Assembly: GCF_000090795.2 (NCBI RefSeq)
Contig: NW_003546324.1
Span: 9,088-59,873 of the forward strand
Source: Amphimedon queenslandica
Lineage: Eukaryota > Porifera > Demospongiae > Haplosclerida > Niphatidae
Reading direction: 5' to 3'
Length of the DNA: 50,786 bases
The notes under the pieces are model-generated. The model had not been told where the DNA came from. It did no database searches and worked only from the letters and a program-made list of their open reading frames with translations. Positions 20,880-32,119 of this stretch are shown one piece after another. Each line of letters starts with the position of its first letter. Position 1 is the first letter of the stretch. Position numbers and translations under genes: made by a program.

Positions 20880-22330
20880 CATAAGTTAACAAGACTGACC
20901 ATTAAGTCCGGGAAAATTGTATAAAACGTTAGGTATGCCACATGGAGCCTCAGCCATTGAACTCTTTCTGATTGTATGAGAGTTCCATTCATCCTTAAAT
21001 GTCTCCATCTCTTTCTGAATTAAAGGACCAAAAACATATCAGACACTATCACTAAAATGTCTATAATATAGCATTATTAATTTTAAAGACGCCTTACAGA
21101 TGAAATTGTTAAGCCACATTAAGCACTCCTTGTGCAATCATTTCCTATATAATAGCAAGTGATAATTTTAGTAAAAGAGGCTAAATATTGCATACTTTAA
21201 AGAAATCAATTCACCATTCAGTGAAGTGGCGCCTAAGTTGACTCCAAAATGCCTCTATACTCTGACAAGTGTAGATCTAATTATACAAAATAGATTAAAT
21301 TTTTGATACCTGATTCATGGTTGATTTTCCATAAAAATGACTCACACTGGTACCAAGGTGGCGTTGCAGAAAAGGTTGTATAAAAGCAATAAAACTTTTC
21401 TGAACCTACGTCTGTTCTTATAAATTGAGGGATCCTTTAAACAAAAAATTACTGATAGCATAGAATCACCGCACACATGCATGCATGCAAAATGTATGCA
21501 TGGAATACCTTGTAAGTTTGCCACTGCTTTAAGATGATGTGTTATAAACAATGGATCATTATTAGACTCCAAAACCTCAAGCCAAATAATTTTACGGGAA
21601 TAACTAATATATGTGGCATGCATCACAGTAGCAAAAAAAATTATAGTACCCATCATGCATCCATGAATTGGCAATCCATATGGCTTCAGCTTATCATAGC
21701 CATCACAGTGCCACACAATATTTGGTCCCTTTATGATAAAAAAAATTGCTAATACATCTTTCATGTAAATTTATCTATAGCTAACTTTGTTTCTATACAC
21801 TCTTCTTTTCAACCTTCTCGATTTACATTGAGTTATGCCAAATGGATCCAATGATTGCATCAATTTTATCACTGTACTTCTATAATTGTATTAATCATGC
21901 AATATCTAGAATATACACACCATGCACCTTTTTACAGTTAGCTGATAACTATGCTTTAATTTATGCCACATTCCTCTATAACCAACTAATGATCCAGGTC
22001 CTTCCAGTTCATTCTGTATGGCCTGCTTAATAGCACATGATGCACTTTCTTGCCTTGGCTTTTTGCTCAGACCATAATGCTTCAGTACTCTTTGAATTTG
22101 CCTAACACTAGTCACATACACTACAGTATTACTATTAATAGACAGTAAACTATGACTAACCCTAAATCTACAAAAATTAGATCCACTAACAACCTCTGTA
22201 TTTCTTTCACAGAACATCCTTTCTTGGCTATCTCAGCTATTAACCGGTTCCTTCTTTCCAAAGCATTCTCCATGACTCCTACAATATCTATGCTCGTAAG
22301 TGCGAGTACTGCGCATGCATCACCGCACGA
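20880..22330 (-). pseudogene. DDE integrase-type transposase with short introns
   Basis: A minus-strand relic of an rve-fold transposase common in sponges, corals and fish (IS3EU- or Ginger-like; the exact superfamily is uncertain). In order: ENALERRNRLIAEIAKKGCS, SVRQIQRVLKHYGLSKK, GYRGMWHKL, NIVWHCDGYDKLKPYG (first Asp), RKIIWLEVLESNNDP, SIEAFWSQLRRHFTEW (with the Glu) and MAEAPCGIPNVLY near 20935. Two introns are visible: 21604-21649 (46 bp, GTACTA...TATTAG) and 21262-21309 (48 bp, GTATCA...TTGTCAG, joining NQ to SIEAFW). A one-base loss just before the first intron shifts the frame at HGC/DGYSRK, and further stops occur, so the copy is inactive. Terminal repeats were not found. Confidence 0.75.
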
Positions 22331-22401
22331 AACATTAAAGATGCAATCGTGAACGATAAACAAGCTAGAGAATGTTTTATTTTGTATAAGTCAAGGTGGG
22401 G

Positions 22402-22588
22402 TGTGTGTGGATAATGACATTTTAATTATCATATGAATTATTATTTGAAGTTATTAATTTTTATAACTGATCCGAGCATCTTGTTCAGTGAGGTATTTGA
22501 TAAAATGGAAGATAGTTTTCTTGAAAATACAGTCCTTTTAATAGTGAATCCTGAAAGATTCGCATAGAGAGGTGTTTTGCATAATGAG
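22402..22588 (-). repeat. Dispersed repeat, copy 2
   Basis: Same unit as 12884-13066. It starts GGATAATGACATT and ends near AGAGAGGTGTTTTGCATA. The minus strand reads KHLSMRIFQDSLLKGLYFQE before a frame change. The two copies lie 9.5 kb apart in the same orientation. Confidence 0.8.
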
Positions 22589-23289
22589 AATAGTTGGTAC
22601 ATGTAGCACCAGCTATACAACATACGTTATAACTATTATTGACACAGACATTATCTGCACTTGCCGCTGTAGATTGCACTAGTTTTATTGGAAAGTGTTA
22701 ATTTGGTGGGCTTTCATTGCCATCAAATTCAAAGGATTCAGAACAGTTACTGGCTAAAGCATTTGATGGAGTTGAAATTGATGACTGAGATATAGCCATA
22801 AACATTTTAATTCCAGGACTGGAAGAAAACGGGCTGAATTGGAGGTGATATCAATCCTAGTAGTTGAATCGGATGAGTTTCTGACATTAACGTTGAAACT
22901 GAATCTGGTGAAGCAGCTTTGTGGGGACTGAATCTGATGAGGATGTAGCAACTAGGGTTATGGTTGACTGTTCTAAAAATTTCAAATTCTAATGTATAAT
23001 TTTGAGCTTAATTTACATTATATACCTTTCAAAACCGCTTTGTTTTCTTTTCCTTCTTCACCTTCTTCAAAGGTTAGCTTTTGCTACCTACAACATATTT
23101 ATACAAAAATGTTAAAGCATATGACCATGCATATATATTGTTGTATTAATGAATTTAATTATTTTTGTTTCAACTATAGTCCTCCCAGGCCCAATAAAGC
23201 GTGAGGCTATGAAAGTATTTGATTCAGACAATCTGATTATAAACACTCAAAAATTGTCGCCTTAGCTAGAGCTTTTCTCTTGCATGTAA
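22589..23289. other. Exon-like fragments, no family recognised
   Basis: Short coding-like pieces occur on both strands. On the minus strand a Ser/Asn-rich stretch (AISQSSISTPSNALASNCSE, about 22800-22735) runs toward the dispersed repeat. On the plus strand a piece after an acceptor-like CTATAG at 23179 reads LPGPIKREAMKVFDSDNLI. They cannot belong to one gene. Probably debris of unrelated transposon genes. Confidence 0.25.
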
Positions 23290-23770
23290 CTTAGGCTACT
23301 TTACTAGCATTGCCTTCAACAGGCTCTTTAGATGGTTCAGCTAGATTAGGTACATCATCATCACAAGAAGGCAGTAAATTTATTTACATTAAGATCATTT
23401 TCCCTTGTACTTCCATCTTTATCCAATGAAAAATCCAGTGTGTATATGCCATTAACAAATTGATCTTCAACACTAATAACATCTTCCTTTTCACCTAAAG
23501 ACAGATTTTGAAATATCTGGACTTAATCAAGCTATTTTCATGCAGTAATGCCTGATAAGACATGCATGCAATGCAAACTGGCTAAGCCTCACTTACCATT
23601 ACACATAAGTATGCCTTAATAAATCTTTTTGTTGACCTTCACGTAGCACTTATCTCCTACTGCAATGTCTCAACAAGAATCACAGACTTAGCAGGAGTAA
23701 CTGCTGCTGATTCATGTTCTTCAAAATAAATGAGGAACCATGGCGCTGTACAAAAAGAACATGATGCAGA
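23290..23770 (-). pseudogene. Unknown two-exon relic, Tudor/chromo-like phrase
   Basis: The minus strand reads APWFLIYFEEHESAAVTPAK, then after a one-base shift VGDKCYVKVNKKIY, a stop, and GILMCNG, ending at a GTAAGTG donor near 23598. The next exon begins after TCTTTAG near 23497 with GEKEDVISVEDQFVNGIYTL, followed by an acidic tail in another frame (CDDDVPNLAEPSKEPVEG). The first exon resembles small beta-barrel modules that precede BEN or similar domains in animals. That is a guess from pattern only. The frameshift and stop suggest a pseudogene. Confidence 0.4.
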
Positions 23771-24357
23771 AGTATAGTGTCATGTAAGAATCTCTTATGG
23801 TTATTTGCCCTGGATGTTCTTTTAATCTTCATCCTTAGCATTTTAAAAGTGAACCATTAAGTCAGTGCATACAGCTTCCTACTATCTTCACTTCACTTTG
23901 CCTCCCTCGAGTGACTCCACGTGCAAGATTAGTTGTGCGCATGTGCAGTATCATCGTCATTGTAAGATATACGTAGCAAAACAAACATCAAAGAGCAAGG
24001 GTAGGGTAGTTACGTGGAAGCTACTTAGCATTTTTTTGCACTAAACCGTATACCGGAAACAATTAATGCATCTATCACTAAATTTCCCAATTTCCCCAAT
24101 AGTAATATGGGTAAAATCAATGTAGGTAATAATATATGGAACAATTAATGTGCATGTAATTGTGCTTTTGCATGGCTTAACTTTAACAAAAATTACCAAT
24201 ACATGTTATTTTTCTACATTTGTGCATGTACATGTACACAACTGGGAGACATGCAATATTAAAATGGTTAAATGTTTTAAATGGTTCGATAGATCAAATG
24301 CATGTATAACAGATCACATGTACATGCATATTAGATCTACATGTCGCCTAGTAGAAG
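23771..24357. other. No recognisable gene
   Basis: AT-rich sequence with several ACATGTACATG phrases at 24225-24322. No domain, no terminal repeat and no RNA gene seen. Confidence 0.4.
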
Positions 24358-24488
24358 TTAAAGCATAGTTAGGAGTGCCTCATGGTTGATGTTGGCACTG
24401 TTTTGACATCAGCACCAGGGACTTGGCCTGAGTGATTAAGTCAAAACAGTGCCAACACATACCGTGTGGCACTCCTAACTATGCTTTA
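24358..24488. mobile_element. Palindromic MITE, relative of 4216-4378
   Basis: TTAA at 24358-24361 is followed by AGCATAGTTAGGAGTGCC. The far arm reads GGCACTCCTAACTATGCTTTA and ends 24488. An inner pair (TGTTGGCACTGTTTTGAC and GTCAAAACAGTGCCAACA) is also complementary, so almost the whole 130 bp folds back. The right TTAA has changed to TTAC. The terminal TTAAAGCATRG is shared with the element at 4216, though the interiors differ. Confidence 0.85.
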
Positions 24489-25508
24489 CCAGATTAAAAT
24501 AATGACGCAGCACCGCTTTGTTCGGTAGCCAGTTCGAGCTGCCTTCATTGTTTACCGGATCATGTGTACACCTGCCACTTGCACGAAGTCAGGCAAGGGC
24601 ATCTGGCGAAGTGTAAGGAGAAGCAAGAAAAAGCGACAAAGTAAATAACTAGGCGAGAGACGAGTGGTAATTAGATGATAAACAAATGGTGACATCAGAA
24701 CGAGATCTAGAGATCCCCGAAGGATTATTTAATGACCTTGCGAACATACCGCCAGTGGCAACCGTGACTGAGCCATCAGAGTTGAGACGTTTTGCAGATA
24801 TAGCTACTCAAAAGTTGGAAGAATACTGTAAAGGATTCGTTCCTATCTCTACCAGATCCAACACAATGTGAGCACTTACTAATTTTAATGAGTGGGTCAA
24901 ATATATATAGTTTTGGAACAGCAGAAGACTACATTGTGCACAATGTGCTGCTCACAGGATTGGCTGCTGATCTATACAGGTTCCTTTCTCTATATGTCAC
25001 AAAAACTCCTAAAGCTAAAGGAGAAAGGTATCCAAACAAGACAATTAATCTGCTGCTTGCAGATTTACAAAGACATGTGGTGTCTGAAAATCCAAAGGCT
25101 AGTAATTTCCTCAATGAAACGAACCTAGAATTTGCCGGATTACGTGGAGTATGAGACAGGGTTGCTAAAGAGCTTTAGAGTGCTGGGATAGGTGTAGCTC
25201 ATAAACACGCTGAAGGAATTTCGTATGATGAAGAGGAGTTGCTGTGGTCAGAAGGAGTGCTGGGGTTTGACAACCCTCGAATGCTGTTAAACACTGTCTT
25301 TTTCATAATCAAAAGGTGTTGATACTGAGAGGAGGTAGGGAGGACCGAGAACTGAAGTTTTCACAGTTTAGTATTGGAGCAGACAGAGAAAAGAATTACA
25401 TACAGTTTGTTGAAACAGGCTCGAAAAACAGTTCAGGAAGTCATAAAATTAAGCACTTCAACGAAGTTATTAAGCATTATGCTGATCCATCTTTAGGCAA
25501 AAGGTGCT

Positions 25509-26777
25509 GTCACAAAAAAATTGTCCCTCGTGAAATTTTATCCTAGGATAGAAATATCATGTGATATTTTATGTCCATATCAGCAGTTTTTTGTCCTACC
25601 CAAAGAAAAGTGTAAAAGACCTGTAAATCTCTGTATTCGACTTTGTTCCTGAATTATTTATCTATGTAATACACATACAAAGCATGTGGGACCCTTTAGT
25701 ATACGTTCTAAGTACGCAGAAGAAGATTTCAGATCGAAGAAGGATGACAGACTGTGTCAAGAACCGAGTGAAGAACCCAGGAAAGAAGAGGATAATCTTG
25801 TGGAGGAGGTAGCTGTGTATTTCGCTGATATCATGATAGTGTAGGTGTTTTGTGTATTTTAAATAGTTTAGTTAGTTATGTCTATGTATGTATGTACGTA
25901 GTATGATATCTGTGCTTTTGTAGACAAATGTAGTATATATATGCATCTGCATGTATTCATGATTTGAAGAATTACATCAAAACATCAATTGTAAACTGAT
26001 GGAATAAATAGTGTTGTTATATATGATAGCTTGCTTAGCGATGGTATTGATAAATGTACCAGGGAGCAGATAGCAACAACACTGCAATGCACCGAGTACA
26101 GGGAAATTAATGTGACTGTTCCTAGTACGCAAATTAAGGCAAAATGGACAAAAGATTGTGCTTTATTTGCCCTTGCTTTTGCAATGTCAATTTGTGCTGG
26201 TTAAGACCCAACTTCTTGCAGCTGTATTTAACATAAGCTTCGTTTCCATCTTTTATAATGCTTAGAAAAGAATGTAACCATCAAAAGAATACAGGTTTTC
26301 TATATACTACCTGTGCAGACAACCTATAGCAATGAAGGAAGAATGGTAAAATGTTCTTAATGTAAGGAGTGGTATCACGTAGAGTGTGAACAAATGCCAG
26401 AAGATGTTTGGACTGATAAGGACTACCTTTGGTCATGTAATTGTTGTAAAAGCTAAATACAATTATTGTTTGATAATGAAATGTATTATTATTATTATTA
26501 TTAATACTGAGTGCGAAGTAAATTTTCCTTATCAAAGTAGTCTATGCATAATATTATGATCCTAGGATAAAATATTTCAGATACAATTTGTCCTAGGACA
26601 AAAATATTTCATATAATTATTTTGTCCTAGGACAAAAAAATTAGTCCTAGGGTAGGACAATAAAAACTTGCCTAGGCCAAAATATTTCTGCAAGATTTTG
26701 TCCTAGGATAAAATATTTTTGTCTCATCAATTTTGTCTCATCAGACAAAATTTGGGTGGGACAGATTTTTCTGTGAC
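25509..26777 (+). mobile_element. 1.27-kb TIR element with CCTAGG subterminal repeats
   Basis: The left end is GTCACAAAAAAATTGTCCC and the right end, read on the other strand, GTCACAGAAAAATCTGTCCC, imperfect inverted repeats of about 20-30 bp. Inside the right end are six CCTAGG-centred palindromes of the type TTTGTCCTAGGACAAA (26561, 26592, 26626, 26646, 26671, 26702); one matching copy lies at the left (25542). The flanks AGGTGCT and AGTGCAA are a possible but diverged target duplication. Removing the element rejoins the Crypton frame between GKRC and YYILSSYWQKVP. It carries a Ulp1/PHD gene remnant. Confidence 0.75.
25680..26457 (+). pseudogene. Ulp1-like protease plus PHD finger remnant
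   Basis: An acidic N-terminal piece (EEDFRSKKDDRLCQEPSEEP, about 25718-25777) is followed, at 26020 onward, by SDGIDKCTREQIATTLQC and KDCALFALAFAMSICAG, a Ulp1/C48-type nucleophile region with Cys after Asp. The catalytic His and Asp are not visible. A PHD-like region follows across a frame change: YYLCRQP, then MVKCS, a stop, CKEWYHVECEQMPEDVW and WSCNCC (about 26302-26450), ending TAA. Ulp1 enzymes cut SUMO-like proteins, and PHD fingers bind histone tails. Domain pairs of this kind are seen in transposon-encoded proteins. The copy is broken. Confidence 0.6.
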
Positions 26778-27435
26778 AGTGCAACTACTATATTTTGTCC
26801 TCCTACTGGCAAAAAGTACCTAAGCAGTATGATGGTGATTGCTTTTATCTACGACCTTGTCCTCATGTACCAAAAGAAAGTGATAAACCATGGTTTTTAT
26901 GTCAGCCAATTGGAAGGAACACTTTAGATGGTATGGTATCAAAGATGCACAACACTGTGGGAATAAAATGAAAAACTTATCATAGCCTCAGAGTTACTGG
27001 AACGACTAGACTCTTTAATGCACATGTCCTTGAGAAGATCGTTCAAGAAAGGTCTGGACACTTGTGATTAGAGTCTCTTTGTTGCTATGAGAGGACTTGA
27101 CCTAAGGAACAAGAGAATGTGTCTAGCATTCTCTCCTCCTCTCCTTTCGTGTTTTCTAAGAGCAATGAAGATGAGAAATGTCTTAAAGTTGAAGATGATA
27201 CTAAAGCTACTTTCATAAAAGATGAAGATACAAATTTATTTAAGCAAGAAGATTCTCCTCCAACTGTGCCTCAGAATATTCATCCCACATTTTCTGTATG
27301 CAAAAAATTGTACAATTAATGTTAATTATCAGTTCAAGTAAATCCATGCAATCCATTTTGTTTCTTTATTGGTTGTGAACAGTAGTTGAACTTTGAACAG
27401 TGCTAATATCCTGAACTTTGACCTGTGCCCATATC

Positions 27436-27469
27436 CAGATATTGGCACTAACCACAGTGCCAATATCTG
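27436..27469. repeat. Perfect 14-bp hairpin
   Basis: CAGATATTGGCACT and AGTGCCAATATCTG are exact complements around a 6-base loop (AACCAC). Looser matches of GTGCYMATATCC outside the stem (27397-27434) hint that it is the core of a larger decayed foldback element. Confidence 0.8.
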
Positions 27470-27559
27470 AATAATGGCATTGTTCAAGCCTTTAATCTAA
27501 TCTCCACACATTGTTTGATGAAAGGTTCAACTCATTTGATGCCAGCTTTTGCTTGCATC

Positions 27560-28540
27560 TTCTTGTTAATGGGAAGGGTGAAATACAATTATTTTCAAAA
27601 CAGGTGATGATATGCTGTGTCTTGAGACTGTGTATAGATGAAAGAAGTTGGTTCATCGCCAAATAGAATGGAAGCACAAAAAGCGATTGCACAGCATCCA
27701 TAATCTGTATATTCCATAAATTTTTGAGTCTCCTGCAGCTTCACAAATGAGGCATTTTTGAGAAAGTGAGACATTTGCTTAGATAGTTTAGGGTCTAGAT
27801 GTCTTGGTTGAAGTGAATCACACCAAAAAACAATTCCATCATTGTAGTGGGAAAGTACCCAGTGACCACTGTAGTTATAAAACAATATTTCATTGTCCAC
27901 CGAGTTTGACTTCTTACCAAGTAGATTTACAGGTTGAATATCTGGAAATTGATGAGAAATAATTTTCATTACAGCTGTCATATGGTATTGGCCAACTCTT
28001 AATTGTCCCATAGTAGTTGCATATCATCTAAATGAAGATTTAGGTCTTTTATCCAATAACTAACTGTATTTGATGGAGTCTGTAACTTCTGTGAATTGTA
28101 AAAGCCTGGCATCAATACTCATGCATGAAACTTGTAATATTTACCTATCGGCATACTTATATCACCTGTTTGTGCTGAAATTTGTCATGTTCAGGTCGAT
28201 TATTTTGTACAAACTATAATATCAATAAATTTTCAGTGCCCAAAATGTATATTAAAATGAATATGTACAAGTATGTGTGTTACCTTATATAAAATCTAAC
28301 TACTTTTTTGGGGGACCCATAGGATTGTTAACATCATCTGTGAATTGTAGCCTTATGCTTTTCTTCCTTGCACTTGTTTGCTGTTTAGAATGCTTATCAC
28401 AACCTTTTGGTGTTTCAATGCTTATAATTTGTTGGAAGGCCCCTTTCTCTTGCTATAATCTCAAATGCTTTAGCCATATCTTCTTAATAGGTAGCCATCA
28501 TTGCTACTTTAAGAGGTTGACAGTGATCTGATCTCCAAAC
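27560..28540 (-). pseudogene. Ulp1-like cysteine protease gene
   Basis: The main minus-strand frame (28011-27595) contains the triad context of a Ulp1/C48-like protease in order: SGHWVLSHY (His), FWCDSLQPRHLD (Asp) and YGCCAIAFCASILFGDEP (Cys). Upstream, in another frame near 28085-28035, is VSYWIKDLNLHLDDMQLL, which suits the region before the protease core. Upstream again, near 28420-28295, is the basic piece ISIETPKGCDKHSKQQT. The frame change at about 28030 suggests either an unrecognised intron or decay. The substrate would be a SUMO-like modifier if active. This one is unrelated in position to the Ulp1 remnant in the 25.5-kb element. Confidence 0.55.
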
Positions 28541-29428
28541 ATATTATAGGATTCAACAATGTTTGTTGACTTTGGTAGTTCCTTAAACTGTTGCAATGAC
28601 ATTAGTGAATAACAAGGTGAAAGCATTTCTACATTTTAAATACACATGTAAATTAATGTGTCACATAAAGTTGTGAAGCATACCTAGATGATTAGACCTG
28701 CACCACCAATCTCTCCAGCTTGAGCCAGGTTTCAAGGCTTCTTGGTAATGATTATCTTTGTATTCAAGAAGGAGAATAGCCTCGTAAAATATCAGTACCT
28801 ACTGAAAGGTCTGTTTTTCCACATCACACATGAAACAGAGCAATAATACCTTTGCTTACTGCCTTAGGAATAGCGTTACCAATAGTTATGAATGCTTTAA
28901 ACCCTAATCCAGATGTCATCATTCAAATGGCTAAAATTACTTCACCTGCAGGAGACAAATGTTCCAAACAGTTTTAAATTTCTTTGTCTTTCTTACATCA
29001 TTTGGTAGTAAGAATTTTGTACTTTCATGAAATAAGTGCTCAATTTTAGATATAACCATTCAAAAAATTAAAAATTTATCATGCATACATAAAGGAATGA
29101 CAAAATGGTGGCACTGGCTGCCTCTTCTATTGGTAAATGTTCCAAACAAAGTTAATCCAAATGCTGTAATTTTTAGCAGAACACACGTGGATTGATGAAG
29201 AACAGCTTCGGAAGTGCGCAAATTTATGATTCTTATTGTAAAGATATAGCCTAGTAAACAGAAATGTCCATTCCTGCCCTGTATTAAGTCAAATCAGTGG
29301 TATACGGAGATAATTGCTGAGTATACTACTCCGTCTCCACTCATTGCTGCACATGAGTTAAGCAAATATGCTGTGCTGCAGCTAAATTTGTTTTGCATAG
29401 CATCAACATTTTACAATTATTTATTGAA
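28541..29428. other. No recognisable gene
   Basis: AT-rich sequence with a few open pieces but no domain motifs and no clear terminal repeats on either strand. Confidence 0.4.
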
Positions 29429-29635
29429 ATTTTACATGTAATAGTTGAGTCCTTCTTGAATGGAATTGACGTTATATACTTATTATTTATTATTTTTTAT
29501 TATCATTTTACATGTAACAGTTGAATCTGTCTCGAATGAAATCGACATTACATACTTATTATTTACTATCATTTTATTATCATTTTACGTGTAACAGTTG
29601 AAACCGTCCTGAATGGAACTGACACTACATTCTTC
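29429..29635 (+). repeat. Tandem repeat, 76-77-bp unit, ~2.7 copies
   Basis: Units start at 29429, 29505 and 29582 with ATTTTACATGTAA or ATTTTACGTGTAA, and continue AGTTGARTC, GAATGRAATYGAC and ACTTATTATTTA. The copies differ by about 15 percent. No open frame runs through. Confidence 0.85.
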
Positions 29636-31304
29636 AGTTTTTGTAACAGTTCAAGTTTCAGTATATCAATAATTTTAACCTTACTTGTTTGATTTTTACA
29701 GGAAACTTATAAATAAGGAAGCTAAAGAAATTTTGTACTAGAATCTGAATACGAAGTGGATATAGTTACGCTGTGAGTGTAAAAGCATTGAAGCTATTCC
29801 TGCATGGCATTATTCTTAAAATTTTGTAGGTCAATAATTGATGAATTGTAAACTTTTGATATCAATGATGTCATTGTGAACTGGTACACCACATTCACTA
29901 TATTTTAATAAACTATTAATAGCTACTACTACAGGAATACAAAGCAAAAGGCTTAATATGCTTCGTATCAAAAGTTAGTTTAATTTACTTCTATGCCATT
30001 TTTGTTTGATTTTTAGATGCATATGATGTGCAGTTAAAATTTATGCTATCTAATATATGTATCATTGTGATGTGCATGTCTATATAGCATTGAATATGAT
30101 AATTGTGTATGTTATAACTTTTTTTTGCATAGATACTGGTACAGTTTTCAAGTTTAATTGTAGTTACCTTAAATTAAAATATTTTTGAAGGTGTAAACTA
30201 TACATGAAACATAAATAATAATCATTAATTGTTTTGTAGTTATGGTACAAGAAACAGGAAGTAGTCGGGTTCAGTTTTCTGAAGGGTATCAATAAGAATA
30301 CTTTTCTGCCACCTGTAAGAAAGAAATGAATGTATTGCAAATGTTTTAATCTTTCCTCTTTGTCCATGTAGTTTCACAGCGAACTTCTTGAAATTTTTTA
30401 GGGAAAAACTATGTAAACAAAATTTGTTTTGTTCATTGTTTACTGTTAATTTATTTACTTCCTTAGTTATTTTAACTGTTTCATTATTCTTGTTGCATAG
30501 TTACTTTAAATTATTTTTCCTTTATTTTAAATTTTTCAATGGTATTTTTAGTGCTAGTACTATGTTAAAATGACCTAAATAGAAATTAAATCAACAACAT
30601 CAATATAGAAAAGGTGCATTAACTACAAATTTTAGCAGTTAAATTAACTTAAAATTTATGGTTAATACTGAGAAGTTAATTTAAATTTGATAAAATAAGG
30701 TTAACCGTAACTAAAATTCCAGTTACTATGGTTGCAAATTGATTAACCAAAAATTTGGGGTGAATTCAACTATTTCTTTTTTACAGTAAGGTAAATTCAA
30801 CAAATAATAACTATAACAAATAATTATTAATGTATACTTAATTTAAATTTTAAAACTAAACTATTGTGAGAAGTGTGACGGAAAATTAATAGTTGTGACT
30901 GCACAAGAAGGTAAAACAACTCTTACCCTTCTGCCTAAGTCTTGCCAGCACCAACATACCAACTGACGATAGGCAATATGACGTAGCTTACTATTGAGGT
31001 ATTACACTGATTCAGAAATAATCACAAAATGCTTTTCTTACTTATGTATTGGACAATTAAATGCAGCTGTGCCACATATTGGACATTTCATTCAGTTCCT
31101 GAAAAACTTGTACATCTTGACAACACACACACCCTATTGCAGTAGGCATTGCCTGACAGTGGCTCAACTACACCTATCAAGTAACAGAAGCATGAGTAAC
31201 AGTTTTCTGGTCCTAAATGACCAATTTTTATTTCCAGTCATATCATGATCTGAGCCATCACGATCTGAGCCATCACGATCTGTACTTTCAGCAGAATCTG
31301 TAGA
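29636..31304. other. AT-rich, no gene; small tandem GATCTGAGCCATCAC
   Basis: Very AT-rich with no domain in any frame. Near 31243-31280 a 15-bp phrase (GATCTGAGCCATCAC) is repeated two and a half times. The open frames here look random for this composition. Confidence 0.45.
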
Positions 31305-31520
31305 GTAGAACATCAATTATCGCCCACCTTGTATTTTCGGACGCTGTTATTGTATCTTGTAACAATCAAAACAAGCTGATGATTTCAGATAAAATAGTAC
31401 TGTAGCATTTAAGACTACTGATAATAGCAATGGTGGCTGGTGCAGCTTAATTATTTTATTTTAAAATGTTTTTTCCTTTCATCAAGAATAGGCATCTTCA
31501 GTCAAGAACCTTTTTAGCTG
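31305..31520 (+). repeat. Inverted dispersed repeat, copy A
   Basis: Matches the reverse complement of 45172-45378: GTAGARYAAAACATCAATTA-type start, CACCWTGTATTTTCGGACGC, AACAATCAAAACAAGCTGAT and CTTCAGTCAAGAACCTTTT. The middle has diverged. The interval may extend to about 31640 through AAGAAGGTTG-like matches. No coding motif; it is probably a repeat family member. Confidence 0.8.
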
Positions 31521-32110
31521 GACTTCGTAGAAATAGCGGTTGATAGTGATTAATAATAAAAGATCACTTGACTTCAGACCTAATTTAACTTTGATCTTTT
31601 TATTTTCACCAAGAAGAAGGTTGCAACATAAATATCGCTACTTTTTAGCATACCAAAGATCTTTGGGGTTCAGCCATTGCACTTGCACACAAATCGAGAT
31701 GAAGAAAAGCACAAGAGCGAAGAAAAGCACAAGAGCGGCAGGAAGGTGTTTCGCTCTCATTTTACCGTTTTTTTCCCTTCAAACTTGCTAATAACTTGTA
31801 AATATGCGTGCATGTCTTACTGTGTACTAGATTTATATTTATTTTCACAATTGTGTGAAATTTTAAGTTCTGTTAAGACTGTTGCCATGAGCCTAATGTT
31901 AGCATAATGTGACTGCATGCTTGAGTGATTTTAGACACACCTTATTGCTTGCTCTAAATGCAGTTTTGCCTGCAGTTTGTACAGTATAATTTTAAATTGA
32001 TACTTATTATTTTTATAGGTTTCACCATGGCTGTGTTTATAGTTTCACTAAAAAATAGAGCTGTGTATTCCTGAAATAGCAGAAGTGCTATAGTCAATTC
32101 TCAAGCTAAA
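31521..32110. other. No recognisable gene
   Basis: Contains two copies of an 18-bp phrase (AAGAAAAGCACAAGAGCG) at 31699-31737. No supported gene. Confidence 0.4.
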
Positions 32111-32119
32111 TCTTGATTA

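Larger units (their letters stand above)
24686..27319 (+). pseudogene. Second Crypton-type recombinase relic, split
   Basis: Starts ATG 24686 (MVTSERDLEIPEGLFNDL). A core-binding region follows with NTM, a TGA in place of Trp, then ALTNFNEWVKYI (about 24862-24906). Middle parts read YPNKTINLLLADLQRHV, ELLWSEGVLGFDNPRMLLNT and, after a frame change near 25317, LRGGREDRELKFSQFSIG. The gene is then cut at 25509-26777 by another element. Homology resumes (QKVPKQYDGDCFYLRPCPHV, IGRNTLDGMVSKM) into the catalytic region YHSLRVTGTTRLFNAHVLEK and ERSGHL, ending at TAA 27317-27319. Here H-x-x-R is intact, unlike the Crypton at 2827-4132. Stops include two in the catalytic half (after SGHL and after YERT). 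The tail is acidic, with SNEDEKCLKVEDDTKATF. Confidence 0.8.

Noticed and set aside
28277..28531. Hydrophobic 84-codon plus-strand protein
   Set aside because: It opposes exon-like sequence of the minus-strand Ulp1-like gene and has no motif beyond AT-driven hydrophobicity.
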